A stretch of DNA of 64,000 nt from JABDGM01 sp046349975 (GCA_046349975.1 JAXMBH010000017.1:39692-103691), one strand, 5' to 3'. Shown: positions 26,051 through 34,990, counted from the stretch's first letter. Notes: a model not told the origin generated them from the sequence alone. Numbers and translations are program-made.

Positions 26051-27396
26051 ATGTCATTCTCTGGTAATCGGCGTAGGTTTCTTCAGTCCACGGCGGCTGC
26101 CGGCGTGGGCTTCTGGGTAGCGGGCGGCGTGGAGGCGGCGGCGAGCAAATCGCCGAATGAAAAGGTCCAGGTCGGCTGCATCGGCGTCGGCGGCAAGGGC
26201 AAGAGCGATGTCGACAACATGTCGAAGCTCGGCAAGATCTACGCGCTGTGCGATGTCGACGCCACCACGCTCGAGGGCATGGTCAAAGCCTACAAGACCG
26301 AGCATAACTTCTCCGACTTCCGCGAAATGCTCGACAAGATGGGTGACAAGATCGACGCGGTGACGGTGAGCATTCCCGATCACAACCACGCCGTGGCGGC
26401 GTGTAAGGCGATGAAGCTCGGTAAGCATGTGTATTGCCAGAAGCCGCTGACGCATTCGATTTGGGAAGCGCGCCGCATGGGCGAAATCGCTCGCGAGGCC
26501 GGCGTGGCCACGCAGATGGGCAACCAATGGACGGCCTACAACCCGATGCGCAAAGCCGCGTATCAAATTCGCGAAGGCCAGCTCGGCAACGTCAAGGAAG
26601 TGCATGTGTGGACCGATCGGCCGATTTGGCCCCAAGGCGAAAAGCGGGCCGCCTCGAAGCCGGTTCCTTCGACCTTGAACTGGGAAGCGTGGATTGGCCC
26701 AGCGGCGTTCCGGCCGTATGCGGAAGGTTATCACCCGTTCAAGTGGCGTGGGTGGTGGGATTTCGGTACTGGCGCCCTGGGCGACATGGCGTGCCATACT
26801 TGCAACCTGCCGTTCATGGCCCTCAACATGCGCGATCCGTCGTCGGTGGAAGCCGAATGCCCGGAGCACGATCGTGACAGCTACCCACCCCGTTCGAAGA
26901 TCAAGTTCGAGTTCCCCAAGCTCGGCGATCGCGCGGCCTTCACCATGTACTGGTATGATGGCGGCAACCTGCCCGATCGCGAGTTGTTCAAAGGCGTGAA
27001 CTCACGCAAAAAGGCGACGACGGCAAGGAAGTTCCGCCGCCGCACCAAAGCGGTGTGCTGCTCGTCGGCGATAAGGCCACGATGTACGCGGCCGGCGACT
27101 ATGCCGAGCGCGGCGTCGAGATCGTGGGCGACGTGAAGGAGTTGGATGTCGATTACCCGCGCAGCCCGGGCCACGAGAAGGAGTGGTTCAACGCGATGCG
27201 CGACCCGAAGAAGAAGCCGGCGACCTCGAACTTCCCAGACTACGCCGGCCCGCTGACCGAGACGATCCTGCTCGGCAACCTGGCCGTGTACAAGCGCGGC
27301 AAGGTCGAATGGGACCCGGTCAACCTCAAGCCGCTGAACGACCCGTCGCTCGAGAAGATCGTGCACCCGACGTTCCGCGAAGGTTATGAGATCTAG
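26051..27396 (+). pseudogene. Tat-exported Gfo/Idh/MocA oxidoreductase, one-base frameshift
   Basis: Starts at an ATG eight bases from GGAG. The N-terminus has a Tat signal (NRRRFLQSTAAAGVGFWVAG). The NAD(P)-binding domain follows (VQVGCIGVGGKGKSD, ALCDVDATTLEGM), with the EKP-equivalent motif CQKPLTHSIWEARRM and then the C-terminal Gfo/Idh fold. The frame breaks near 26998: codons up to GVN continue in one frame, and the family-typical C-terminus (SGVLLVGDKATMYAAGDYAE ... NFPDYAGPLTETILLGNLA) lies in another. Restoring one G after GTG (26996-26998) joins them into 448 residues. Such enzymes oxidise or reduce sugar-like substrates with a nicotinamide cofactor. Whether the lesion is biological or a sequencing error cannot be told; the downstream part shows no decay. 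A strong terminator follows. Confidence 0.85.
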
Positions 27397-27429
27397 TTCG
27401 GGCGTCGGTTTGAATGACAATGTGAACAC

Positions 27430-27462
27430 GCGGCGGGCTTCAATGGGCCCGCCGCTTTTTTT
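27430..27462 (+). terminator. Rho-independent terminator of the Gfo/Idh gene
   Basis: Stem GCGGCGGGC (27430-27438) pairs with GCCCGCCGC (27447-27455), followed by seven T (27456-27462), 33 bp after the stop. Confidence 0.9.
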
Positions 27463-27489
27463 GCGCGGTGCGGCTGTGATGCGCATCGT

Positions 27490-27599
27490 GGGGTGGCTGG
27501 GGTCGAGCTTGACCATCGCAGCGATGGTGCCCGTGAGCCGCCGGTGACATCAACTGCCGCGTCACTGGGGCTCGCCTTCAGCTCGACCCCAGCCACCCC
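27490..27599. repeat. Dispersed palindrome family A, full copy preceding the array
   Basis: GGGGTGGCTGGGGTCGAGCT at the left and AGCTCGACCCCAGCCACCCC at the right, with the inner hairpin ACCATCGCAGCGATGGT. The tandem array starts directly after it. Confidence 0.85.
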
Positions 27600-27600
27600 T

Positions 27601-28212
27601 GATGCGGTTTGGGAACGTGGCGCAGCTTGATTCGGTCCGCCGTGCTGCACTCCAATTACCCGGTGCGCTGGTGCCCGTGAGCCACCAGTGAATCAGTGTG
27701 AACTGTTGCGCACTGGGGGCTCGCCTTCGGCTTGACCCCAGCCACCCCCTAATGCGGTTTGGGGACGTGGCGCAGCTTGATTCGGTCCGCCGTGCTGCAC
27801 TCCAATTACCCCGTGCGCAGCGCTGGTGCCTGCGAGCCGCCGGTGAATCAGTGTGAACTGTTGCGCACTGGGGGCTCGCCTTCGGCTCGACCCCAGCCAC
27901 CCCCTAATGCGGTTTGGGAACGTGGCGCCGCTTGATTCGGTCCGCCGTGCTGCACTCCAATTACCCCGTGCGCAGCGCTGGTGCCCGTGAGCCGCCAGTG
28001 AATCAGCGTGAACTGTTGCACACTGGGGGCTCGCCTTCGGCTCGACCCCAGCCACCCCCTAATGCGGTTTGGGGACGTGGCGCCGCTTGATTCGGTCGGC
28101 CGTGTTGCACTCAAATTACCCGTGCGCAGCGAGGGTGCCCGTGAGTCGCCAGTGAATCAGTGTGAACTGTTGCACACTGGGGGCTCGCCTTCAGCTCGAC
28201 CCCAGCCACCCC
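27601..28212. repeat. Four-unit tandem array of family A right halves (150-155 bp period)
   Basis: Units start at 27601, 27751, 27906 and 28061, each beginning with GATGCGGTTTGGGAACGTGG or AATGCGGTTTGGG(G/A)ACG. Each continues with a unit-specific stretch (GATTCGGTCCGCCGTGCTGC), then the family A inner segment and its right arm ending GACCCCAGCCACCCC. Units differ by only a few percent. The first is 150 bp and the next two are 155 bp. Confidence 0.9.
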
Positions 28213-28225
28213 GACGGCCCCCTTG

Positions 28226-29904
28226 TCAGACCGCTGCTTGGTTTTTCGCTGGATTGCGCGGCGGTGGCGGTGGCGGCTGTTCCGGGGGCCCCGGCGGTGA
28301 TCCGTCGTTAGGGCCACGGCGGGGACCATCGGGTCGGCCGCCTTCGCGGCGGTCGTCGCGCCGGCCACGGAAACGTTCCGGCGGAATCGGTCGACCGTCG
28401 CGATCGAGCGGTGGACCGTCTTGCGGGCCGGGAGGACCGAAGCCTTCGCCGCGCGGCGGACCGCCGGGGCCGAAGTCGGGTCCGCGGTCACGCGGCCGCC
28501 CGGGATCGCCGGGTCCGCGTAGTCCGCGGATGTCGAATTCCCGCCACTGCGGCAGGCGATTGTCGACGCCCGCTTCGGAGCCCAGGTACAGTTTCTCCAA
28601 CTCGCTGCGCATCTCGGGGCGTGGCAAATCGAGCAGTCGAGCACGCGTTGGTCATTCGACAAGCTCGGATTGTTTTCGTCACTGAAGAATTTTTCGAATT
28701 CGGCCGGTCCCCATTGAGGTCTCAAGGCGTCGTGGAACCAGACGTACATCTGCTCGAAGCGTTCGCGGCGATCTTTCGCCACCTTTTGCCATCGCTTTTG
28801 AGCCGCCGTACTCAGTTGGCTGACTAGTTCGTTGCTGGTGGCAGTGCTGTGCTCGTTGTTCGCGAGCGCCATTTTCACGATCAGTAGTTGCGGTCCGGGC
28901 TTGCTGACATCCCAACCGGCGATTCGATCGTGCAACTCGCCGTTAGGGAACTTCTGCAGAAGCTCGGCTTGTTTTTCTTTCACCAGTTTGGCGATGGCCG
29001 CCTTAAGAATCGCGGCGTCGGCGTCGTCAAGATGCTGGGCGACCTGTTCGTTTTCGCTGTCGACCAGCGACTGGATCATCCGAATCCGTTCACCGGAGGA
29101 GGCTTTGAACAAGTCACTCCGCAGCTTCTCTTGCTCCCCGGAGGTGTGGCGGGCAAGCCATTGGCCGTAGGCGACGAGCGTGGATTTCAGTTGTGAGCTA
29201 TCGGTTGCCTGCGCGATCTCGGCTGCCAGATCGCGGATGCGCTTCTTTTCCTCAGGATTGCTGCGCAGCTCATCGAACGCGCGGGCGGCGGCGGCAAGAT
29301 TGGCCTTTTTCTCCGTATTCAGGGATTCGATCCACTGGCGGCGATCCGCGAGCAGCGGCGCGCTGGCCTTGGTGAAGTTGTCGAGATTCTCCTTGTAAGC
29401 GGCCGTATCGTGGACGAAATCTTCCGGCTTCACGGTTGCCGCGAGTTTCCGCAGGAATTCGATGTTGGGCACATGTGTAAGCGTGTTCGCCTGATCAATG
29501 ACCGGCAGATCGGCAAGTTGCACGTTCGTGCGATGCGCCATGAATGCCCGCACCATGATGAACGCCACGAGCGCCGCGGCGACGCCGCCCGCGAGCCACC
29601 AGCGCAATCGGCTGCGGTCTTCGCTGGAGGCGAGCGATTTGCGCTGCGAGAGATCGTCTTGGGCGGCGACGCAGGCAAGTTCGATCGTCGTTTTGGCGAA
29701 GCCGTCATCCACCGTGGCAGCGGGCAGCACGTTGAGCGCTTCCCAGGCCTGATCGAGATCGCGTAGCTGCTGGCGGTATTCTTCGTCGTTCGCGAGGCGA
29801 TCTTCGATCGCGCGGCAATCTTCGGGCGGCAACTCGCCGTCGAGATACGCGACCAGCTCTTCGGGAAGCGGCGAATCGGGTTGATGTTGGCTCGTGGATG
29901 ACAT
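28226..29904 (-). CDS. Transmembrane anti-sigma-like protein with Pro/Gly tail, one-base frameshift
   Basis: Begins at ATG 29904. The N-terminal part (LPEELVAYLDGELPPEDCRA, then DRLANDEEYRQQLRDLDQAW) is the helical anti-sigma pattern found next to planctomycete ECF sigma genes. One membrane helix follows at about residues 100-120 (GGVAAALVAFIMVRAFM), then a long helical extracytoplasmic domain. Near 28634-28636 the frame shifts: DQRVLD must be followed by LLDLPRPEMRSELEKLYLG in another frame, and inserting one base gives 559 residues. The restored tail is Pro/Gly/Arg-rich and ends in a PPPPPP run. Without the shift the frame runs into the repeat array and reads repeat-derived residues. It lies just downstream of the ECF sigma gene at 29990. 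Confidence 0.7.
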
Positions 29905-29912
29905 GTGCGCCG

Positions 29913-29982
29913 AACCGGGGGCTAGCGCCCCGCGGCTAATCAATTAGCCCGCGGGCGCCCGTTGGGTGACTAGCGTCCGGTT
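29913..29982. repeat. Dispersed repeat E, inverted pair
   Basis: ACCGGGGGCTAGCGCCCCGC with GGCTAAT (29913-29940), followed directly by its imperfect reverse complement ending GACTAGCGTCCGGTT (29982). It fills the spacer between the ECF sigma gene and its anti-sigma-like partner. A solo copy is at 5062. Confidence 0.7.
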
Positions 29983-29989
29983 TTTTGGT

Positions 29990-30676
29990 TTATGTTGTTT
30001 CGGTCGGCGTGGGTTGGCTCTCGGTCGGCGACTCCAGCGGCAGGCCGGGGACTGGGGCCCCGCGTTCGATATAAGGCTGCAGCGCGTCGCGCAGGTTCGT
30101 GCGTGCTCGCGACAACAACGACTTCACGGCTTGCGGCGACATATCCATCACGGCGCCGATATCGGCGTAGCTAAAATGTTCGAACTTCGCGAGCAGCACG
30201 GCCATCCGCTGCCGGTCGCTCAGCGCGCTCACGGCTTGTTGCACCGCGCCGCAGAGCTCGGCCTTGTCGAGCTGTCGCGTGGGCATCAAGCCGCTCGCCG
30301 CCAGGGCGACTGCTTCCAATGACTGCGGCTGCGAATCGTTGGGGTTCGGCGCGAGGTGCACCTCCTTGCGGCGGGCCTTCGTGCGGAGCGCGTTCGAGGC
30401 CACGTTGCCGGCGATTGTGAACAGCCAGGTGGAAAACTTCGCGCCGGGCACGTACCTCTTGCGCGCCCGGTATACGCGCAGGAAAACTTCCTGCGCCAAG
30501 TCTTCGGCCAGGCTGCGATCGCCCACCAAGTGGGCGAGTAGCGACAGCACGCGGTTCTGGTAGCGGAGCATCAATTCTTCGAACGCGAGCGCGTCGTTAT
30601 CGCGCACCCGTAGCATCAGCCGGACGTCGGGGTCGGCCAGCGTGTATCTTTCGGCAGTCGAGTCGCTAACCGACAA
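29990..30676 (-). CDS. ECF-type RNA polymerase sigma factor
   Basis: 228 residues from a TTG start at 30676 with no better upstream start. Region 2 is clear: LAFEELMLRYQNRVLSLLAH, DRSLAEDLAQEVFLRVYRAR and FSTWLFTIAGNVASNALR. Region 4 follows at about 150-205 (LSDRQRMAVLLAKFEHFSY, ADIGAVMDMSPQAVKSLLSR). The C-terminal 20 residues are Pro/Thr-rich. It directs RNA polymerase to a stress or envelope regulon and is paired with the membrane anti-sigma-like gene downstream on the same strand. It is one of two unrelated sigma/anti-sigma pairs in the window. Confidence 0.93.
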   Translation of the reverse strand: MSVSDSTAERYTLADPDVRLMLRVRDNDALAFEELMLRYQNRVLSLLAHLVGDRSLAEDLAQEVFLRVYRARKRYVPGAKFSTWLFTIAGNVASNALRTKARRKEVHLAPNPNDSQPQSLEAVALAASGLMPTRQLDKAELCGAVQQAVSALSDRQRMAVLLAKFEHFSYADIGAVMDMSPQAVKSLLSRARTNLRDALQPYIERGAPVPGLPLESPTESQPTPTETT

Positions 30677-31001
30677 CGGTCGCTCGCGGGTGTGGAGGAG
30701 GTTCGTCGCCCTCTTCCAGCTTACAGTTGGCCGGAGCGATCGGCGAGCCGCAGCACCGCTATCACGCCCGAGTCCCCAAAAGAGTTAACCCCGCACGGGG
30801 CGGCGGGTTTCGATGGGAAGGGACTCAGACGCACCGAAATGGTCGCTGAGGACGCGAGGGCTGGCTGGGGTCGAGCCGACCATCGCGCAGCGATGGTGCC
30901 CGCGAGCCCCCAGTGCGTCACGGTGAACTCAGGTGCACTGGGGCTCGCCTTCGGCTCGACCCCAGCCACCCCACGGGATTTTGACGACGATCGAATTAAA
31001 A
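30677..31001. other. Spacer upstream of the sigma gene with a family A palindrome
   Basis: 325 bp, of which 30861-30973 is the palindrome. The promoter of the sigma gene should lie at about 30680-30780 on the minus strand, but no consensus is clear. Confidence 0.5.
30861..30973. repeat. Dispersed palindrome family A, full copy
   Basis: CTGGCTGGGGTCGAGCCGAC on the left, GGCTCGACCCCAGCCACCCC on the right, inner hairpin ACCATCGCGCAGCGATGGT, and a short central spacer. Confidence 0.88.
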
Positions 31002-31769
31002 TCAGACACCGGCGATTCGCCGCTTATATTCGGCCAGGGCGGCATCGAGCCGATCGTGGGCCGTGGTGTCGCCCGGCACGTTGTGCGACGGGTGAATGTA
31101 GAGCTTCACGCCGCGATCGGCCAGAATTTCGGCCACCGTGCAAACGGTCATCCACACGAGCGAGACGAAGGCCATTGTTGAGACGGGGCCGACGTTGTCC
31201 TGATGGTTTTTGAGTGGCACCGAGGAGTCGCCGCCCGGCGCGCAGGAGTCGACCACGAGGTCGGCAATTTGGAAGATCGTCTTGCCGCACGAGTGCCGCG
31301 TTGTTTTGCCTTCTGCGGCCGCTGCCGAGCCGAACGCAATCACTTTCATGCCGCGTTTCTTGGCTTCGAGGGCGACATCGATATTCACGTTGTTGATGCC
31401 CGTGTGGGAGAAGATCCACATCGTGTCGCGCGGGTCGAACGCGTGGGCCTTCATAATGGCGACACCATAACCTTCGGCACGTTCGAGAAACAAGAACTGG
31501 TGTACGCCCATTTCACCGACAATGCGCGTAAAGAACGTCATCGGCAGCTCGACCATGGGGTGGAACCCGACGAAGCCGCCGATGCGCGGATACATTTCTT
31601 CCACGGGGATCGTGGCGTGGCCGCAGCCGAACACGTGCACCCACCGCTCGGCTTGAATCGAGTCGGCCATGATCTCCGCCGCCTTGCGGATGTTCTCCAT
31701 TTGCGTTTGCTCGATGCGATCCATCACCGCGCGAGCATTGTTGAGCCATTGAATTGCGAGAGAGGTCAT
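31002..31769 (-). CDS. SIS-domain protein (UPF0309-like phosphosugar-binding)
   Basis: 255 residues. One SIS fold: AERWVHVFGCGHATIPVEEM (phosphosugar site), DTMWIFSHTGINNVNIDVAL and GMKVIAFGSAAAAEGKTTRH. The arrangement matches the UPF0309 group of SIS proteins, which bind or isomerise hexosamine-type phosphosugars in the cytoplasm. It is close to an MFS sugar transporter (32449), a ROK kinase (34022) and a TIM-barrel isomerase (35217), so a role in uptake and phosphorylation of an amino sugar or similar compound is a reasonable inference. Substrate unknown. Confidence 0.85.
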   Translation of the reverse strand: MTSLAIQWLNNARAVMDRIEQTQMENIRKAAEIMADSIQAERWVHVFGCGHATIPVEEMYPRIGGFVGFHPMVELPMTFFTRIVGEMGVHQFLFLERAEGYGVAIMKAHAFDPRDTMWIFSHTGINNVNIDVALEAKKRGMKVIAFGSAAAAEGKTTRHSCGKTIFQIADLVVDSCAPGGDSSVPLKNHQDNVGPVSTMAFVSLVWMTVCTVAEILADRGVKLYIHPSHNVPGDTTAHDRLDAALAEYKRRIAGV

Positions 31770-31817
31770 GTCGAAGTTCCGTATGAATTCTTGATTGTTC
31801 GGGTAAATTCTAATGTT

Positions 31818-31846
31818 TTGATAAGAACCGATAATGTTGCTAAGCT
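31818..31846 (+). promoter_or_regulatory. Possible parDE promoter
   Basis: TTGATA (31818-31823) is separated by 17 bp from TAAGCT (31841-31846), about 30 bp before the ParD start. The region also has a repeated TAATGTT and an ATGTT/AACAT inverted pair overlapping the -10, which could be an autoregulatory operator. Weak -10 match. Confidence 0.35.
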
Positions 31847-31875
31847 AAACATAGCCGTTCCCTGGAGCGTTCGCC

Positions 31876-32133
31876 ATGAATCACTCGCTGCCCACCGATA
31901 TACAACAGCGGATCAATGCCCAAATCGCAACTGGCGCATTCACCTCTGACGATGATGTTTTGCGCGATGCCCTTGATGCGCTTGAGCGCCGACAAAACGG
32001 CTTGGCGAAGTTGAGATCGATGGTAGCCGAGGCTGAAGAGGATGTGGCGGCAGGTAGGACCGGTTCGTTTGACCGCGCTGCGATTAAGCGCGACGTGCGC
32101 GAGCAACTTGCCAAGCGCGGCATGGTGGAATAA
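31876..32133 (+). CDS. parD: ParD-like antitoxin
   Basis: 85 residues; the ATG has GGAG eight bases upstream. The N-terminus is the ribbon-helix-helix DNA-binding part (LPTDIQQRINAQIATGAFTS, DDDVLRDALDALERRQ). The C-terminal half is acidic and helical and should wrap the toxin. The stop codon TAA is directly followed by the ATG of the toxin gene at 32134, the classical order antitoxin-toxin. ParD-type antitoxins neutralise their partner and repress the operon. The assignment is good because of the fold pattern and the partner. Confidence 0.88.
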   Translation: MNHSLPTDIQQRINAQIATGAFTSDDDVLRDALDALERRQNGLAKLRSMVAEAEEDVAAGRTGSFDRAAIKRDVREQLAKRGMVE

Positions 32134-32439
32134 ATGCCGCTGGTCCTCCGAACGGCCGCTGCCGACAGCGATCTGAACGAGATCGCGATTCGAATTGGCG
32201 TTGAGAGCGGCCGTCCGATAGCGGCAGATCGGCTCGTTGATGAAATCATCGATTGCTGCGAGGACCTCGCAGCTCGATCCAACGTTGCATCGATTGGAAC
32301 CGCGGCGCCGGAGTTGGGCACTGGCGTTCGACTTCTCAGTCATCGTCGCTGGGTGATTATTTTCCGTTACATCGACGAAGGCGTACTTGTCCTTCGTATC
32401 GCGGATGGTCGACAAGATTATCTTTCGTGGAAATTATGA
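32134..32439 (+). CDS. parE: RelE/ParE-family toxin
   Basis: 101 residues, starting with no gap after parD. It shows the RelE/ParE pattern: LRTAAADSDLNEIAIRIGVE, then GRPIAADRLVDEIIDCCEDL, then a beta sheet with GVRLLSHRRWVIIFRYI and VLVLRIADGRQDYLSW. ParE members of this superfamily usually block DNA gyrase, while RelE members cut mRNA on the ribosome. The missing basic catalytic set of RelE and the ParD partner favour the ParE type, but this is inference. The pair interrupts a run of sugar genes. Confidence 0.85.
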   Translation: MPLVLRTAAADSDLNEIAIRIGVESGRPIAADRLVDEIIDCCEDLAARSNVASIGTAAPELGTGVRLLSHRRWVIIFRYIDEGVLVLRIADGRQDYLSWKL

Positions 32440-32448
32440 AACGCTCGT

Positions 32449-33618
32449 TTAATCGCGACTCACGTAACTGTAAAGCACGTGCAGCAACACCGCCGCCGCG
32501 AACACGAGCACTAGCAGCACTTTGGGGTACTGCACAACGCCATATTCGTGGGCGATATAGCCGAACGATTTGTTGATCGTCATATTGCCGGCGAGCGCCA
32601 CCACGAAGATCGTGCTGAACGCCGTTCCCGATTGTTGCGGATAGCGGTCGCCGACGAAACCCAGCACGACGGGAAACATGGCCGCCAGCCCTGCGCCAAT
32701 GCCGAGAGGGCCCAACAACGCGACGGTGGGGGAATTGCCTGGCAATGCGACCAACAGCGCGGCGCCCGCGGCAATGGTGACCAGGCTCGCCAGCAATACT
32801 GCTCGCGGGCCGATGTACATCAACAAGCCGGCCAACACCAGGCGAGTGGCCATCATCGCGCCGGTGAGCGCAACCAAGCTCAGCTGTACGATGCGTTCGT
32901 TGTCGTCACCGGCGAGTACGACGTTTTTGAAGTAGCGAGTCATCCAGTCGTTCGACAGACCTTCCATGCCGCTCTGCATCGCGCAGGCGAGGCACGCTAC
33001 GAGGAGAAACGGGTCGGCGAGTCGGGCGAACATCTGGCCCATTGAAGTGCGATCGGATTGCAGTTTCGCGGGCGGCAGGGCAATGGCGAGGCAGTAAACA
33101 GCGGGGAGAAACGAGAGCGCCCCGATGCCGGAAACGATTTGATGCAGCTCGAAGCGGTGCGACAGCGCGGCCAACGTGCTCGGCATGGCGAGCGCGCCGA
33201 TGCCGAAGAACACCCCCAGCAGACTGAGCTTCGCGCCGCGTTTGCCTTCGCTCACGTCGGCCGCTAAGGCGTTAGTCGCGCCATTAAGAATGCCGCCGCC
33301 GAAGCCAATCGCGAATACGCACCATTGCACGAGCGTCAACGTTTGGGCGAACGCCATGCCTTCGAGCGCTCCGCCGACGATGAGCGACGCTGTGACCAAT
33401 AGGCCGCGGTAGCCGAAGCGGTCGACGACCGGACCGAACACGAGCGAGCCAATGAGAATGCCGAACGGCAAGAGGGCGGTGAGCGTGCCGATCGCGCTGT
33501 TATCCAGCTGGAACCGTTCGGCAAGCATGTTGTTCACCGACCCGAGCGACAAGAACACGATGCCGAACAGCAACATCCCCAAACAGGCTGCGGCGAAGGC
33601 GAGGTTTTTGTTGACCAT
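32449..33618 (-). CDS. MFS sugar transporter (FucP/FHS-like)
   Basis: 389 residues from the ATG at 33618 (a TTG at 33636 is also in frame). Twelve hydrophobic segments are visible, with GPVVDRFGYRGLLVTASL between helices 2 and 3 (MFS signature DRxGxR) and GGGILNGATNALAADVSEGK after helix 4, as in the fucose/galactose/glucose:H+ symporter branch. It is an inner-membrane secondary transporter, probably for a monosaccharide. Neighbouring SIS, ROK and TIM-barrel sugar genes on the same strand support that. Its stop lies just 9 bp past the convergent parE stop. Confidence 0.85.
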   Translation of the reverse strand: MVNKNLAFAAACLGMLLFGIVFLSLGSVNNMLAERFQLDNSAIGTLTALLPFGILIGSLVFGPVVDRFGYRGLLVTASLIVGGALEGMAFAQTLTLVQWCVFAIGFGGGILNGATNALAADVSEGKRGAKLSLLGVFFGIGALAMPSTLAALSHRFELHQIVSGIGALSFLPAVYCLAIALPPAKLQSDRTSMGQMFARLADPFLLVACLACAMQSGMEGLSNDWMTRYFKNVVLAGDDNERIVQLSLVALTGAMMATRLVLAGLLMYIGPRAVLLASLVTIAAGAALLVALPGNSPTVALLGPLGIGAGLAAMFPVVLGFVGDRYPQQSGTAFSTIFVVALAGNMTINKSFGYIAHEYGVVQYPKVLLVLVFAAAVLLHVLYSYVSRD

Positions 33619-33820
33619 GGAATGGTTGCGGGTCAAGGGTGGCTGGTTGAGAGTCTAAGATGTGGCGGCCGTGCATAGAAGCCTGATCGCGCGTGATGTG
33701 TGGTTTTCCACTCGCAGGCGTGACTCTCCCGGCTTGGCAAACAACCGAATTCTTCGAATCGCGTTCGCGATGATCGTTTTGACGTAGCTGATTGCGCACG
33801 AGCTCGCTTTGTGCATTCAT

Positions 33821-33936
33821 GGGGTGGCTGGAGTCGAGCCGAAGGCGAGCCCCCAGTGCGCCAGAGTTCACGCTGATTCACTGGGGTCTCGCGGGCACCA
33901 TCGCTGCGCGATGGTCGGCTCGCCCCCAGCCACCTC
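33821..33936. repeat. Dispersed palindrome family A, full copy
   Basis: GGGGTGGCTGGAGTCGAGCC on the left, then GAGCCCCCAGTGCGCCAGAG, an inner hairpin ACCATCGCTGCGCGATGGT in the right half, and CGCCCCCAGCCACCTC at the end. Arms have a few mismatches. Confidence 0.85.
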
Positions 33937-33946
33937 ATGAAGCTCG

Positions 33947-34007
33947 GAGCTGAGCTCGCCAGAGTTCAGTGCAGCGGTGAGTCACTGAATTCTGGCGAAT
34001 TCAGCTA
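33947..34007. repeat. Inverted repeat family B, copy 2
   Basis: GAGCTGAGCTCGCCAGAGTT (33947-33971) pairs with CACTGAATTCTGGCGAATTC (33982-34007) around a 10 bp centre. Related copies are at 7142-7222 and 37397-37462, with a solo arm at 35052-35075. Confidence 0.75.
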
Positions 34008-34021
34008 CGAGGCGTGAGTAG

Positions 34022-34990
34022 TCACTTCGCCTGCATGGCCAAATACGCTGTGCCCGTGAGGGCGGCGTCGCCGTGGAGTTGGGAAGGCAGGAATTGAGTC
34101 TGCTGGAACGCGACGGGTTGTGCCCAGCGTCCGGCCTCAGTGCGGATGTCATCGATGAATTTCGTGGCCGGGCCGAATACGCCGCCGCCGAAGACGAGCT
34201 TTTCGGGATTGAACAAGCTGATGAGGTTCGCGCTGGCCATGCCCCAGTATTCGATGGCTTGGGCAATGACATCGCGGGCGATTTCGTCGCCGGCGTCGTA
34301 AGCAGTGAACACATCGTGGGCGGTCAGTTCGGGCGCCGTCGACAGCGGGCCTGCATATTCAGGGCGTTGAGCGAGCAGTTGCCGGGCGACCTTGGCGAGG
34401 CCGTTGCCCGAGGCATGGCTTTCGAAATTGCCGCAACCGACGTATTCCTGCCGAAACGGTCGGCTGAGCGCCAGCCAGCCAATCGCGCCGGCGATGCCGG
34501 TTGAACCGTCGAGCACGCGGCCATCGGCGAAGATGCCGGCGCCAATTCCGGTGCCGACCGCCAGAAAGATCGCGTGGCGGCAGCCTTGGGCGGCCCCGCG
34601 CCATACTTCGCCGAGAATCGAAGCGGCGCGGTCGGTGGTCACAACGACTTTCATCCGCTCGCCGCCGACAACGCCGCGAATTTCGTCTTGGAGCGGGTAA
34701 TCGTCCCAGCCCGCGATATTCGGCGCCCACACGCGACCCGTTTGCGGCCGGACGATACCGGGCACACAAACGCCAGCGGCTGATAGTTCGATCGGTTGAT
34801 CGGCCGCGAGTTGCCGCAATCGGCGGATTTCGTTGGCGATGAACGCGCCAACGGCTTGACCGGTGCGATCGCCAAGCGGGATGTTGCTCTTGCCGAGCAC
34901 GTCGCCCGCCGGGCTGAAGATGGCCGATGCCAATTTCGTACCGCCAAGATCCAGCGCGATGACGCCCGACCTGTGCGGCGAAGTTGACAT
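34022..34990 (-). CDS. ROK-family sugar kinase-like protein, degenerate zinc motif
   Basis: 322 residues. The ATP-binding segment VIALDLGGTKLASAIF and AVGTGIGAGIFADGRVLDG are typical ROK (repressor, ORF, kinase) features. The region that should hold HCxCGxxGCxE reads VGCGNFESHASGNGLAK, so most zinc-binding cysteines are lost. The catalytic Asp is probably kept in VVTTDRAASILGE, where NDANAAxxGE is usual. No helix-turn-helix domain is present, so it is a kinase type and not a repressor. It lies with a sugar transporter, a SIS protein and a sugar isomerase-like gene, suggesting phosphorylation of an imported sugar. Loss of the zinc site could alter stability or substrate. Confidence 0.85.
   Translation of the reverse strand: MSTSPHRSGVIALDLGGTKLASAIFSPAGDVLGKSNIPLGDRTGQAVGAFIANEIRRLRQLAADQPIELSAAGVCVPGIVRPQTGRVWAPNIAGWDDYPLQDEIRGVVGGERMKVVVTTDRAASILGEVWRGAAQGCRHAIFLAVGTGIGAGIFADGRVLDGSTGIAGAIGWLALSRPFRQEYVGCGNFESHASGNGLAKVARQLLAQRPEYAGPLSTAPELTAHDVFTAYDAGDEIARDVIAQAIEYWGMASANLISLFNPEKLVFGGGVFGPATKFIDDIRTEAGRWAQPVAFQQTQFLPSQLHGDAALTGTAYLAMQAK

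Larger units (their letters stand above)
33619..34021. other. Spacer packed with two repeat families
   Basis: 403 bp with a family A palindrome at 33821-33936 and a family B inverted repeat at 33947-34007, nearly adjacent. No gene is credible here. Confidence 0.65.

Noticed and set aside
26054..26869. Antisense frame of 271 codons in the Gfo/Idh gene
   Set aside because: Shadow of the coding strand; Arg/His-rich with no recognisable fold.
27601..28114. Short frames reading MAGVEPKASPQCATVH-type peptides
   Set aside because: They are translations of the palindrome repeat and lack independent support.
27601..28212. Tandem array considered as a CRISPR
   Set aside because: Units are 150-155 bp and nearly identical throughout, with no alternation of short repeats and unique spacers and no cas genes.
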